A stretch of 64,000 nt of DNA. Origin: Chryseobacterium gleum (lineage in GTDB: Bacteria > Bacteroidota > Bacteroidia > Flavobacteriales_D > Crocinitomicaceae). How positions within the stretch are numbered: the first letter of the stretch is position 1; each line of letters starts with the position of its first letter. The notes below the pieces were generated by a model that saw only the letters and a program-made list of their open reading frames with translations, ran no database searches and was not told the DNA's origin. Shown piece after piece: positions 9,337-18,456 of this stretch. The translations under genes were made by a program, and so were the position numbers. The stretch covers positions 1 through 64,000 of the forward strand of contig CAMAPI010000003.1 of assembly GCA_945860065.1 (NCBI GenBank), read 5' to 3'.

Positions 9337-10812
9337 ATGAGTAAAAAAGTAACCATTCTTGGTGCTGGTATTTCCAGTTTGTCTACTGCTGCCTTTTTAG
9401 GCAAAGCGGGGTATGATGTGACTATTCTAGAAAAAAATAGTCACATTGGTGGACGCGCACGTCAGTTTGAAGCAGAAGGTTTTATTTTCGATATGTGTCC
9501 AAGTTGGTATTGGATGCCAGATGTTTTTGAGCGATTTTATAATCAGTTTGGTCATACAGCTAGTGATTTTTACGAATTGAAAAGACTCGGTCCTTCCTAC
9601 AGAGTTTATTGGCCTGATCATAGTTACACGGATGTTCCTGCATCGATGAACGAACTTGAAATCTGGTTTGAGTCCTTGGAGCCCGGAAGTTCGGTACAAC
9701 TGCGTAAATTCCTCAAAGATGCTGCATACAAATATCAAGTAGGAATGCAAGATTTGGTCTACAAGCCAAGTTTAAGCTTATTAGAATTTGCAGACAGACG
9801 TATTCTAGGAGGATTATTGAACATGCATTTACTCTCTTCTTTCTCCTCGTACATTCGAAAATACTTCAAGCATCCAAAAATATTATCTCTGCTCGAATTT
9901 CCGGTTTTATTTCTGGGAGCTATGCCAAATGAAACGCCTGCGCTTTATTCCTTAATGAATTATGCTGATATGTCCTTAGGTACTTGGTATCCAATGGGAG
10001 GCATGCACAAATTCATTGAAGCATTTGCCGAAATCGCCAAAAGTCAAGGGGTAAAAATCCTAACCGATCACGAAGTGAACGGATTTGAGACAACGAATTC
10101 ACTCGCAACAGCAGCGCGCACAGAACATCAATTATTTGAATCGGATGTCATTGTTTCCGGGGCTGACTACGAGCATACAGAAAGCAAATTACTCAAAGAC
10201 AAAGCAAATTACTCGGAAAAATATTGGGACAAGCGGACAATGGCGCCCTCTTGCTTGATTTTCTATGTAGGAATCAACAAAAGATTGGAGAACCTGCAAC
10301 ATCACAACTTGTTTTTCGATGAATCTCTGGCAGAACATGGAAAGGAAATTTATAAAAATCCTTGTTGGCCTACCTCTCCACTGTTTTATTTAAGTGCACC
10401 GTCCATCACCGATCCAACGGTAGCTCCTGAGGGATGTGAAAATTTATTTTTTCTGATTCCAATTGCTCCTGATTTGAAAGATGAGGATGAAATCCGCGAG
10501 AAATATTTTGAGATTATCCTAAAGCGATTGAAAGAAATTACCGGAAACGATATCAGTCAACACATCGTTTACAAAAGAAGCTATTGCATTAATGACTTTA
10601 AAGGAGATTACCATGCATTCAAAGGGAATGCATATGGATTAGCTAATACTTTGCGTCAAACAGCCATATTAAAACCAAGTTTGAAAAATAAAAAACTGAA
10701 GAACTTTTATTATACAGGACAACTAACGGTTCCAGGTCCGGGAGTACCTCCATCCATTATTTCTGGCGAAGTTGTGGCTAATCAGATCATGAAAGAATTC
10801 CCTCTAAAATAA
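9337..10812 (+). CDS. crtI: Phytoene desaturase
   Basis: GAGISSLSTAAFLGKAGYDVTILEKN FAD motif; C-terminal YYTGQLTVPGPGVPPSIISGEVVA. Confidence 0.94.
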   Translation: MSKKVTILGAGISSLSTAAFLGKAGYDVTILEKNSHIGGRARQFEAEGFIFDMCPSWYWMPDVFERFYNQFGHTASDFYELKRLGPSYRVYWPDHSYTDVPASMNELEIWFESLEPGSSVQLRKFLKDAAYKYQVGMQDLVYKPSLSLLEFADRRILGGLLNMHLLSSFSSYIRKYFKHPKILSLLEFPVLFLGAMPNETPALYSLMNYADMSLGTWYPMGGMHKFIEAFAEIAKSQGVKILTDHEVNGFETTNSLATAARTEHQLFESDVIVSGADYEHTESKLLKDKANYSEKYWDKRTMAPSCLIFYVGINKRLENLQHHNLFFDESLAEHGKEIYKNPCWPTSPLFYLSAPSITDPTVAPEGCENLFFLIPIAPDLKDEDEIREKYFEIILKRLKEITGNDISQHIVYKRSYCINDFKGDYHAFKGNAYGLANTLRQTAILKPSLKNKKLKNFYYTGQLTVPGPGVPPSIISGEVVANQIMKEFPLK

Positions 10813-10817
10813 CTGCT

Positions 10818-11654
10818 ATGAAACAATTATTCGACGATATCAGTCAAGAGATGAGTCAGCTAACGACCAAAAGATATAGTACTTCCTTTTCATTAGGCAT
10901 TCGCTTTTTAGATGCCAACCTTCACAAACCAATCTATTCAATCTATGGATTTGTTCGTTTTGCCGATGAGATTGTAGATTCGTTTCATGGATTTGATAAG
11001 GAAGCATTACTTGCGGATTTTAAAGTTCAAACGTATAGAGCCATCGCAGAAAGAATTTCATTGAATCCAATCCTAAATAGTTTTCAATGGGCCGTGAATA
11101 AATATGGGATTCCAATGGAATTAATTGATTCCTTTTTACATTCCATGGAAATGGATTTAAACAAACAAGACTACACGAAGGAACAGTATGAATTGTACAT
11201 TCTTGGTTCAGCAGAAGTTGTAGGGCTAATGTGTTTGAAGGTATTCGTTGATGGCAATGACGTCGAATACGAACGCCTGAAACCAAGTGCGATGAAACTC
11301 GGGTCTGCCTTTCAAAAGATTAATTTCTTAAGAGATTTGAAGGATGATTTTCAAACATTAGGTCGTACATACTTTCCAGGTATTAACATGGAGGAATTTG
11401 ATTCAACGGTCAAAAAAGAGATTGAATCAGATATCGAAGCGGATTTCAAGGCAGGTTATGAGGGGATTTTACAACTTCCTAAAAATGCTCGATTCGGCGT
11501 TTACATGGCTTACAAATATTACTTTAAGTTGTTTAAGAAAATCAAGGAAAAATCAGCTCAGAATATATTAAACGAACGAATTCGCATTCCCAACAACAGA
11601 AAAATGCGTATTCTTTTAACTTCCTATGTAAGACACAATCTGAATATACTGTAA
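10818..11654 (+). CDS. crtB: Phytoene synthase
   Basis: RYSTSFSLGIRFL...YGFVRFADEIVDSF, GSAFQKINFLRDLKDDFQTLGRTYFP. Confidence 0.94.
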   Translation: MKQLFDDISQEMSQLTTKRYSTSFSLGIRFLDANLHKPIYSIYGFVRFADEIVDSFHGFDKEALLADFKVQTYRAIAERISLNPILNSFQWAVNKYGIPMELIDSFLHSMEMDLNKQDYTKEQYELYILGSAEVVGLMCLKVFVDGNDVEYERLKPSAMKLGSAFQKINFLRDLKDDFQTLGRTYFPGINMEEFDSTVKKEIESDIEADFKAGYEGILQLPKNARFGVYMAYKYYFKLFKKIKEKSAQNILNERIRIPNNRKMRILLTSYVRHNLNIL

Positions 11655-11655
11655 C

Positions 11656-12192
11656 ATGTTAGAAGAGGTCATTTTAGTAGATGCCGAGGATCATGCTATC
11701 GGAAGAATGGAAAAAATGGAAGCCCACGAAAAAGGACTGTTGCACCGTGCATTTTCCATTATAATTCTCAATGAAAAAGGTGAAATGCTACTCCAACAAC
11801 GCGCTATGGAAAAATACCATTCGCCCGGACTTTGGACCAATGCTTGTTGTAGCCATCCACGTCCAAACGAGTCGAATTTAGATGCCGCCTATCGACGATT
11901 ACAAGAGGAGATGGGAATGAAGACGAGCATGAAAGAAATTTTTCAATTCACCTATCGCGCAGAACTGAAAGATGGATTAATAGAACATGAAATTGACCAC
12001 GTATTTTATGGTCTTTCAAATGAAAATCCAAATATGAATACAGCAGAGGTGATGAATTTTAAATGGGTTGATTTATCTGAATTACAAAAAGACATTACCT
12101 TGCACCCGGTAAAATATACCGCGTGGTTTAAATTATTAATGGTCGACCATTTATCGTCCATAGAAAAAGCGTTAAAAAATGAAAGTAAGTAG
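11656..12192 (+). CDS. idi: Isopentenyl-diphosphate delta-isomerase (type I)
   Basis: HRAFSIIILNEKGEMLLQQRA.EKYHSPGLWTNACCSHPRPNE, Nudix-type. Confidence 0.95.
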   Translation: MLEEVILVDAEDHAIGRMEKMEAHEKGLLHRAFSIIILNEKGEMLLQQRAMEKYHSPGLWTNACCSHPRPNESNLDAAYRRLQEEMGMKTSMKEIFQFTYRAELKDGLIEHEIDHVFYGLSNENPNMNTAEVMNFKWVDLSELQKDITLHPVKYTAWFKLLMVDHLSSIEKALKNESK

Positions 12193-12583
12193 AAGGGCTA
12201 CGTTTAATTCAGCTCACCGATTGTTCCGTTCAGATTGGTCAGAGGAACAAAATAAAGAGATTTTTGGGAAATGTAGTAATCCAAATTACCACGGACACAA
12301 CTACGTTTTAGAAGTCATTTTAGAAGGGGGAATAGATCCAGAAACTGGCTATGTCATTGATTTAAAAATCGTGAAAAACGCTATTCAGACCGAGATTTCT
12401 GATCGCTTTGATCACAGAAATTTAAATTTAGACTGTCCAGAGTTCAAAGATTTAAATCCAACAGCTGAAAATATAGCAGTTGTCGCATGGCAGTTAATGC
12501 GAGAAAAAATACCGATGCACCTTGATTTGACCATCAAACTTTGGGAAACGGAAAATAATTGTGTGGAATACGCTGGAAAATAG
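12179..12583 (+). CDS. 6-pyruvoyl-tetrahydropterin synthase / QueD-like 6-carboxytetrahydropterin synthase
   Basis: FNSAHRL...CSNPNYHGHNYVLEV...YVIDLKIVK...FDHRNLN...KLWETENNCVEY; start overlaps idi by 14 nt. Confidence 0.93.
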   Translation: MKVSRRATFNSAHRLFRSDWSEEQNKEIFGKCSNPNYHGHNYVLEVILEGGIDPETGYVIDLKIVKNAIQTEISDRFDHRNLNLDCPEFKDLNPTAENIAVVAWQLMREKIPMHLDLTIKLWETENNCVEYAGK

Positions 12584-12589
12584 ATCAAA

Positions 12590-13885
12590 ATGGTACTATT
12601 TTGGCATCGAAGAGATTTACGTTTGGAGGACAATGCTGGATTATACAAAGCATTGATAGAAAATGATATGGTTCAGCCAATTTTCATTTTTGACCAAAAT
12701 ATCTTAGCGGAACTTCCAAGAAACGACCAACGACTTCGTTTTATACATCAAGAGATTGACAAATTAAAAGTGCAATACCAGGCATTTGGTTCAGACTTAA
12801 AAGTCTATGTTGGAAATCCGAACGATTTAATTTCACAAATTGCAACAGACCTTCATTGCACAAAAGTTTACACCAATCGAGATTACGAGCCGTATGCCTT
12901 AGCACGCGATAAAACCATTTTTTCACAATTAGAAAAAATCAAGGTTGCATTTATTGGCACCAAAGACCATGTGATTTTTGAAAAAAATGAAGTGCAAAAA
13001 GCTGATGGTTTGCCATATACCATTTATACTCCATACGCCAATAAATGGAAAGCAAGGCTTACGGATGATGATTTAACTTCTTATCCAAGCGAACAGTTCA
13101 TGAAAAACCTTGCGAAACATCAGCAGGTAGAATCGTTGATTTCTATACAGGAACTTGGCTTCATAGACGAAAAAATACATGACATTCCTGATCGAAAATT
13201 TCAGAAAGACATTATCGAGGCTTATCATGAAAATCGTAATTTCCCTCACCTAGATGCGACAAGTAAGCTAAGTGTGCATTTACGTTTTGGTACGATTAGT
13301 ATTCGAAAGTTAGCCCGATTAGCTAAAGATCGAAATGAAACCTATTTGAATGAATTAATTTGGAGAGACTTCTATCAAATGATCATTTATCACTTTCCGC
13401 ATTCCGTTCAAGGTTCGTTTAAAAAGAAATACGATAAAATCGAATGGGAACAAAATGAAACACATTTTCAGGCATGGTGTGCAGGGAAAACTGGTTATCC
13501 GCTCGTAGATGCCGGAATGAGAGAATTAAATGAAACAGGATTCATGCACAATCGGGTTCGTATGGTTGTCGCAAGTTTTTTAACTAAACACCTGCTCATT
13601 GATTGGCGACGAGGAGAGGCATACTTTGCTCAAAAACTAATGGATTTTGAACTTGCGAGTAACATCGGTGGTTGGCAATGGGCGGCAGGATGTGGCTGCG
13701 ATGCAGCTCCTTATTTTCGCGTATTCAATCCAACTGCACAACAAGAAAAATTTGATAAACAAAAAGAATACATCCAAAAATGGGTGCCGGAATTTGGGAC
13801 AAGCTCCTACCCAATTCCCATCATAGAGCACGCTTTTGCGCGCGAACGCGTCCTCACTCGATTTAAACAAGCACTAAATGACTAA
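12590..13885 (+). CDS. phr: Deoxyribodipyrimidine photolyase / cryptochrome family
   Basis: LFWHRRDLRLEDNAGL; FELASNIGGWQWAAGCGCDAAPYFRVFNPTAQQEKFD. Confidence 0.94.
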   Translation: MVLFWHRRDLRLEDNAGLYKALIENDMVQPIFIFDQNILAELPRNDQRLRFIHQEIDKLKVQYQAFGSDLKVYVGNPNDLISQIATDLHCTKVYTNRDYEPYALARDKTIFSQLEKIKVAFIGTKDHVIFEKNEVQKADGLPYTIYTPYANKWKARLTDDDLTSYPSEQFMKNLAKHQQVESLISIQELGFIDEKIHDIPDRKFQKDIIEAYHENRNFPHLDATSKLSVHLRFGTISIRKLARLAKDRNETYLNELIWRDFYQMIIYHFPHSVQGSFKKKYDKIEWEQNETHFQAWCAGKTGYPLVDAGMRELNETGFMHNRVRMVVASFLTKHLLIDWRRGEAYFAQKLMDFELASNIGGWQWAAGCGCDAAPYFRVFNPTAQQEKFDKQKEYIQKWVPEFGTSSYPIPIIEHAFARERVLTRFKQALND

Positions 13886-14339
13886 ATCCATTCAAATTGG
13901 GGACAATTGTCCTCTTTTCTCCTTGCCTAATCAAACAGGAAAAACGGTAGAAATTGCGGATTACCTTGGAAAATCAAAGGTGGTTCTATTCTTCTATCCG
14001 AAGGACGACACGCCAGGTTGTACAAAGGAAGCCTGTGAATTCAGGGACCGATACGCAGATTTTATTACGGAAGGTTGTGTCGTTTTCGGCATTTCATCCG
14101 ACAGCGTAGATAGTCACGTTGGATTCATAGAGAAACATGCACTGCCATACGACTTGCTTTCGGATTCGAAAAAAGAAGTACGTCAACTTTTCGGTGTTCC
14201 GAGTAATTTATTTGGATTAATTCCAGGTAGGGTTACGTATATCACGAATGAACAAGGAATAGTAATCGGCGTTTTCAATTCACAATTAGATCCAGTAGGA
14301 CACATCGATGCCGCATTGAAATTGATCCGCCAGAACTAA
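13878..14339 (+). CDS. bcp: Peroxiredoxin (thioredoxin-dependent, BCP type)
   Basis: VVLFFYPKDDTPGCTKEACEFRD; start overlaps phr by 8 nt. Confidence 0.92.
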   Translation: MTKSIQIGDNCPLFSLPNQTGKTVEIADYLGKSKVVLFFYPKDDTPGCTKEACEFRDRYADFITEGCVVFGISSDSVDSHVGFIEKHALPYDLLSDSKKEVRQLFGVPSNLFGLIPGRVTYITNEQGIVIGVFNSQLDPVGHIDAALKLIRQN

Positions 14340-14558
14340 TATTTTTTAGCAGGAATTACCTTGTGAAAATAACATTATCTGTTTATGTTTTCCAGTAAAT
14401 AAATTCAAAATTTGGAAATCGGTCCGAACAAAAATAACTAGAATATAAATGAAGCAAATACAATTTTACTGGTTTGATCACTTCTAAGAATAGTAGCTAA
14501 AAAAATTATTTATACGATGAACAAATGAGTATTTGAAATGTTATTTATTAGAACATGT

Positions 14559-14754
14559 ACTATTTTTTTAGTGTCAAAAGCAGAGCATTCAAAACAAAAT
14601 ATACTATTACTATGTTATAGTTTTAGTTAGAAAATGTTTGAATTGAATTATGTATGTTTTTATTTATAAACTATTGTATTATAGATATTTATACACATTT
14701 TTTCTTGATATTAAGTTCATTAGGTATTTTACATATACTATATTTTCTTATAGT
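14559..14754. repeat. Cluster of four ACTA(T)...(A)TAGT inverted repeats in AT-rich intergenic DNA
   Basis: ACTATTTTTTTAGT 14559-14572; ACTATGTTATAGT 14609-14621; CTATTGTATTATAG 14671-14684; ACTATATTTTCTTATAGT 14737-14754. Confidence 0.55.
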
Positions 14755-14817
14755 TTATGTAACTTTTTTAAAGCCGAACAAAAGCATTATTCAATTGTTG
14801 AAAATTAAATTTGTCAC

Positions 14818-15153
14818 ATGAAGAACATGGTTGCGGAAAAAGTCCGCTTAGAAAGATTAAAACAAAACCTAAGTCAGCAAAATATCGCTGATGAATTGGG
14901 AATTACTGCAGCTGCCTATTCCAATTTGGAAAGAGGCGTTTCCGATATCTCGATTACCCGACTTTTTGATTTAGCGCGAATTTTAAATCAAACTCCCCAA
15001 TGGTTTATTGAAGAAATGAATGCATCCAAAGACTTATTTAAGAAGGATGTTGGTGAATTGATTGTGCCGCATGATGTAATGATCTTACAACAAGAAGTCG
15101 CTTTTCTGAAACAGCAAATTCAGGTCATTCAAAGTGAACTAACGAAAATATAA
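14818..15153 (+). CDS. Xre-family HTH transcriptional regulator with C-terminal coiled coil
   Basis: EKVRLERLKQNLSQQNIADELGITAAAYSNLERGVSDISITRLFDLARILN. Confidence 0.9.
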   Translation: MKNMVAEKVRLERLKQNLSQQNIADELGITAAAYSNLERGVSDISITRLFDLARILNQTPQWFIEEMNASKDLFKKDVGELIVPHDVMILQQEVAFLKQQIQVIQSELTKI

Positions 15154-15157
15154 ATCA

Positions 15158-15189
15158 AAAGAAAAGCCGCAAATGCGGCTTTTCTTTTG
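15158..15189. terminator. Bidirectional hairpin terminator
   Basis: AAAAGAAAAGCCGCAAATGCGGCTTTTCTTTT. Confidence 0.85.
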
Positions 15190-15204
15190 TTAGTTATTCC
15201 TGTA

Positions 15205-15732
15205 TTATTGTTTAATCAATTGCACTTCGCAATTCAAGTTTATCTCATCACCAACAACAATATTTCCAGCTTCTGTCACTGCACTCCAAGTCAAACCAAA
15301 ATCACCGCGCTTGATTTTTCCTGTCAATGACATTCCAGCTTTTGTTTGTCCGTAGGGGTCAACAGCGATTCCTGCGAAATCAGCTTTTAATACGATGGGC
15401 TTTACCACTCCTTTAATACTCATGTCTCCAGAAATCTCCAATTCGTTATCATTGATTTTTTTCACGGAACTTGACTGGAAAGTCATTTCTGGATGAGTCG
15501 CGGCATCAAAGAATTCTGCTGATTTTAAGTGACCATCTCTGTCCGCAACACCTGTATTAATACTATCAATCGCTGCATTAAATTTAAAGTTGGCTGTACT
15601 GAAGTCATCACCGGTTGTTGCTGCCTCAGCAGCGAATTTCCCGAAGTTTCCACTTAGGTTCGAAATCATCATGTGACGCACTTTGAAACCGATTTCACTG
15701 TGCATTGCGTCAATTGTCCATTTAGTATCCAT
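15205..15732 (-). CDS. YceI family protein
   Basis: KWTIDAMHSEIGFKVRHMMISNLSGNFGKF...FFDAATHPEMTFQSSSV...GDMSIKGVVKPI. Confidence 0.92.
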   Translation of the reverse strand: MDTKWTIDAMHSEIGFKVRHMMISNLSGNFGKFAAEAATTGDDFSTANFKFNAAIDSINTGVADRDGHLKSAEFFDAATHPEMTFQSSSVKKINDNELEISGDMSIKGVVKPIVLKADFAGIAVDPYGQTKAGMSLTGKIKRGDFGLTWSAVTEAGNIVVGDEINLNCEVQLIKQ

Positions 15733-15831
15733 ATTTTGTTTTTTTGACAAATGTAAGTCGATAGGTCGCTGTGAATCGTTGACCTGTGTTCAGACTTCGT
15801 ACAGGAGCCAAATTTTTCGTATTTTTGATTC

Positions 15832-16554
15832 ATGAAAACACTCATTATCCTGTTTTTCTTTTTCCTCCCATGGAATATTAGCGCACAACTCATTACGAAT
15901 GCTCCGGAAAACAACAAGAAAACGAAGGCAAGCAAGGACACTGCTTCTTTAATTTACTTAGATTTTCAACGGTACATGACCAGCCCGCATGTAACACAAA
16001 ATACAGATTTTTTAAACATTCCTTTAGGCGAAAGAGCGAATGAAACAGCCTTGAAAGCGTGGTCCTTTCAGTTTGGTGTTGTTGCACCCATTTCTCGTCA
16101 TTTGGCTTTTGATGGTGGACTTGCCTTAATTCAAAATGGAGAGCAATACCAATGGAATTCAACTTCCACTGACTCTAGTTATGACTACACCACGAAATAC
16201 CGATATTTCGGAATGCCGATTCAATTGAAATATCAAACGGGAAAGGACCTTGTGTTTTTTGTCGGTGCCGGACTTACGCCTCAATTATTTCAATCATACG
16301 AGCAGAAAATTCATTGGACCGACTCCTTGAAAAATAATAGCAACCTGACCTTAACGGACGAAACGATGTGTCAATCCTTTGTGCTTTCTGCAACAGGAAG
16401 TGCGGGTATTCAAGTTCATTTTAAAAGTAATTATGGACTTCGTCTAAGTTTAAATTACCGTTATCAACTCACAAACAGCTATGGTCCTTACCAAGACTAC
16501 AAACACTTTAGCACTGGAATTGGTGGTGGAATTGCGTTAACTAGAAAACTTTAA
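15832..16554 (+). CDS. Outer membrane beta-barrel family protein
   Basis: Signal peptide MKTLIILFFFFLPWNISAQ, alternating amphipathic strands, C-terminal GIGGGIALTRKL. Confidence 0.7.
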   Translation: MKTLIILFFFFLPWNISAQLITNAPENNKKTKASKDTASLIYLDFQRYMTSPHVTQNTDFLNIPLGERANETALKAWSFQFGVVAPISRHLAFDGGLALIQNGEQYQWNSTSTDSSYDYTTKYRYFGMPIQLKYQTGKDLVFFVGAGLTPQLFQSYEQKIHWTDSLKNNSNLTLTDETMCQSFVLSATGSAGIQVHFKSNYGLRLSLNYRYQLTNSYGPYQDYKHFSTGIGGGIALTRKL

Positions 16555-16556
16555 GC

Positions 16557-17651
16557 ATGAAAGTAGCGGACATCGCAACCTACCTCGAAACATCTTTTCC
16601 ACTTTCATTACAGGAAACGTATGATAATTCCGGTTTAATTTGCGGACGAATGGACCAAGAAGTGACGGCAGTCCTACTTTGTTTGGATAGTCTAGAAGCG
16701 ACGGTAGATGAAGCGATCACTAAAAAATGTGAATTAATTATAGCACATCATCCTATTATTTTCAAAGGGCTAAAAAAAATAACGGGGACATCTTATGTCG
16801 AGCGTGTAATCGAAAAATGCATTCAAAATCACATTTCTCTGTATGCCATTCACACGAATCTAGATAATCACATTGAGGGAGTAAATGCGGAAATCGCCAA
16901 AAGAATTGGATTAACGAATCGACGTATTCTTCGTCCAATGCAACAACAATTGTACAAGCTTGTCGTATTTATGCCACAAGACGCACTTTCTACCGTAGAT
17001 GACGCACTTTTCGGACTTGGTGTTGGATCCATTGGGAATTATTCTGAATGCCACTTTAGAACGGAAGGAATCGGGACCTTTACTCCAAATGAACAAGCGA
17101 ATCCAACGATTGGGACAAGTAATTATCGAGAAGAGGTAAAAGAATTTCGTGTAGAATACCTGGTTCCTAAATCGATGATTGGAAAGGCCTTATTCGCAAT
17201 GTATGAAGCACATCCATATGAGGAAGTTGCACATGAAATTTATCCGATTGACAACGTCAATCAACATCTTGGTGCTGGAATGATAGGTGAATTGAACGAA
17301 GCGATGGAAACGACTGAATTCCTGCTAAAACTGAAAAAATCCTTTCATTGTCAAGTGATTAGACATACGAACATCTGTAAAAAACACATAAAAACAGTAG
17401 CGATTTGTGGTGGATCTGGAAGTTTTTTATTGGCGGATGCCATTAAGTCCAAAGCGGACATTTTTATTACTGGGGACTTCAAGTACCACGAGTTTTTTGA
17501 TGCAGAAAATCACTTAATTATTGCCGATATTGGTCATTTTGAAAGCGAACAATTCACTCCTCAATTATTAGCTGAAAAACTTAAAGAAAAATTTACTAAA
17601 TTTGCAGTCCATTTAACTGATTTAAATACGAATCCTATTAACTATCTATAG
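16557..17651 (+). CDS. Nif3-like dinuclear metal center protein
   Basis: TSFPLSLQETYDNSGLICG...IIAHHPIIFKGLKKITG...AIHTNLDN...HLGAGMIGEL. Confidence 0.93.
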   Translation: MKVADIATYLETSFPLSLQETYDNSGLICGRMDQEVTAVLLCLDSLEATVDEAITKKCELIIAHHPIIFKGLKKITGTSYVERVIEKCIQNHISLYAIHTNLDNHIEGVNAEIAKRIGLTNRRILRPMQQQLYKLVVFMPQDALSTVDDALFGLGVGSIGNYSECHFRTEGIGTFTPNEQANPTIGTSNYREEVKEFRVEYLVPKSMIGKALFAMYEAHPYEEVAHEIYPIDNVNQHLGAGMIGELNEAMETTEFLLKLKKSFHCQVIRHTNICKKHIKTVAICGGSGSFLLADAIKSKADIFITGDFKYHEFFDAENHLIIADIGHFESEQFTPQLLAEKLKEKFTKFAVHLTDLNTNPINYL

Positions 17652-17654
17652 AAC

Positions 17655-18407
17655 ATGGCAGCAACGGCAACAAAAAAAGAGGTGACCATCGCACAAAAAT
17701 TGGACGCGCTTTTTGAGCTTCAAAAAATTGATTCTGAAATCGATCGTATTCGTACGATCCGTGGTGAGCTTCCGTTAGAAGTTCAAGATTTGGAAGATGA
17801 AATCAGCGGACTAACAACGCGTGTTGGAAAAATCAACGATGAGATTCAAGAGTTAGAAACAGAGATTTCTGACCGTAAAATTGCTTCTAAAGATGCAGAT
17901 GCGGCAATTCTGAAGTACAAAGAACAACAAAACAACGTTCGTAATAACCGTGAGTTCGAATCACTTTCTAAAGAAATTGAATTCCAAGAATTGGAAATCA
18001 AATTACACGAGAAAAAAACGAAAGAAGCGCGTTATAAAATCGACTTGAAAAATGAAACGTTGACAGAAGCAACAGATCGTTTGAATTCAAAACAAGGAGA
18101 TTTAGACATCAAACAATCTGAACTTGATGCGATTATTAGCGAAACGCAGAAAGATGAAGATCGTTTGACGAAGGCTTCAAACGATGCGAAAAAGAAAATC
18201 GAAACGCGTTTGGTATTTGCCTATGACCGCCTTCGTCAAAACGCTAAGAACGGTTTGGCAGTGGTACAAGTTATGCGTGGATCTTGTGGTGGATGTTTTA
18301 ACAAAATCCCACCTCAACGTCAACTTGACATTGTAACCAAAAAGAAAATTATCGTATGTGAGCACTGTGGACGTGTCCTTGTTCCAGTTGAAGGTACAGA
18401 AGAATAA
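17655..18407 (+). CDS. Coiled-coil protein with C-terminal C4-type zinc ribbon
   Basis: Long coiled coil; C-terminal GSCGGCFNKIPPQ...KIIVCEHCGRVLV. Confidence 0.9.
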   Translation: MAATATKKEVTIAQKLDALFELQKIDSEIDRIRTIRGELPLEVQDLEDEISGLTTRVGKINDEIQELETEISDRKIASKDADAAILKYKEQQNNVRNNREFESLSKEIEFQELEIKLHEKKTKEARYKIDLKNETLTEATDRLNSKQGDLDIKQSELDAIISETQKDEDRLTKASNDAKKKIETRLVFAYDRLRQNAKNGLAVVQVMRGSCGGCFNKIPPQRQLDIVTKKKIIVCEHCGRVLVPVEGTEE

Positions 18408-18417
18408 GATTTAAAAT

Positions 18418-18452
18418 AAAAAAAAAGCGTCCAAATGGACGCTTTTTTTTTG
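18418..18452. terminator. Bidirectional hairpin terminator
   Basis: AAAAAAAAGCGTCCAAATGGACGCTTTTTTTT. Confidence 0.85.
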
Positions 18453-18456
18453 CCGT

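Noticed and set aside
14818-15153. Xre regulator as an antitoxin of a toxin-antitoxin pair
   Set aside because: No small toxin-like ORF adjacent; it is flanked by long non-coding DNA and a strong terminator before the convergent yceI.
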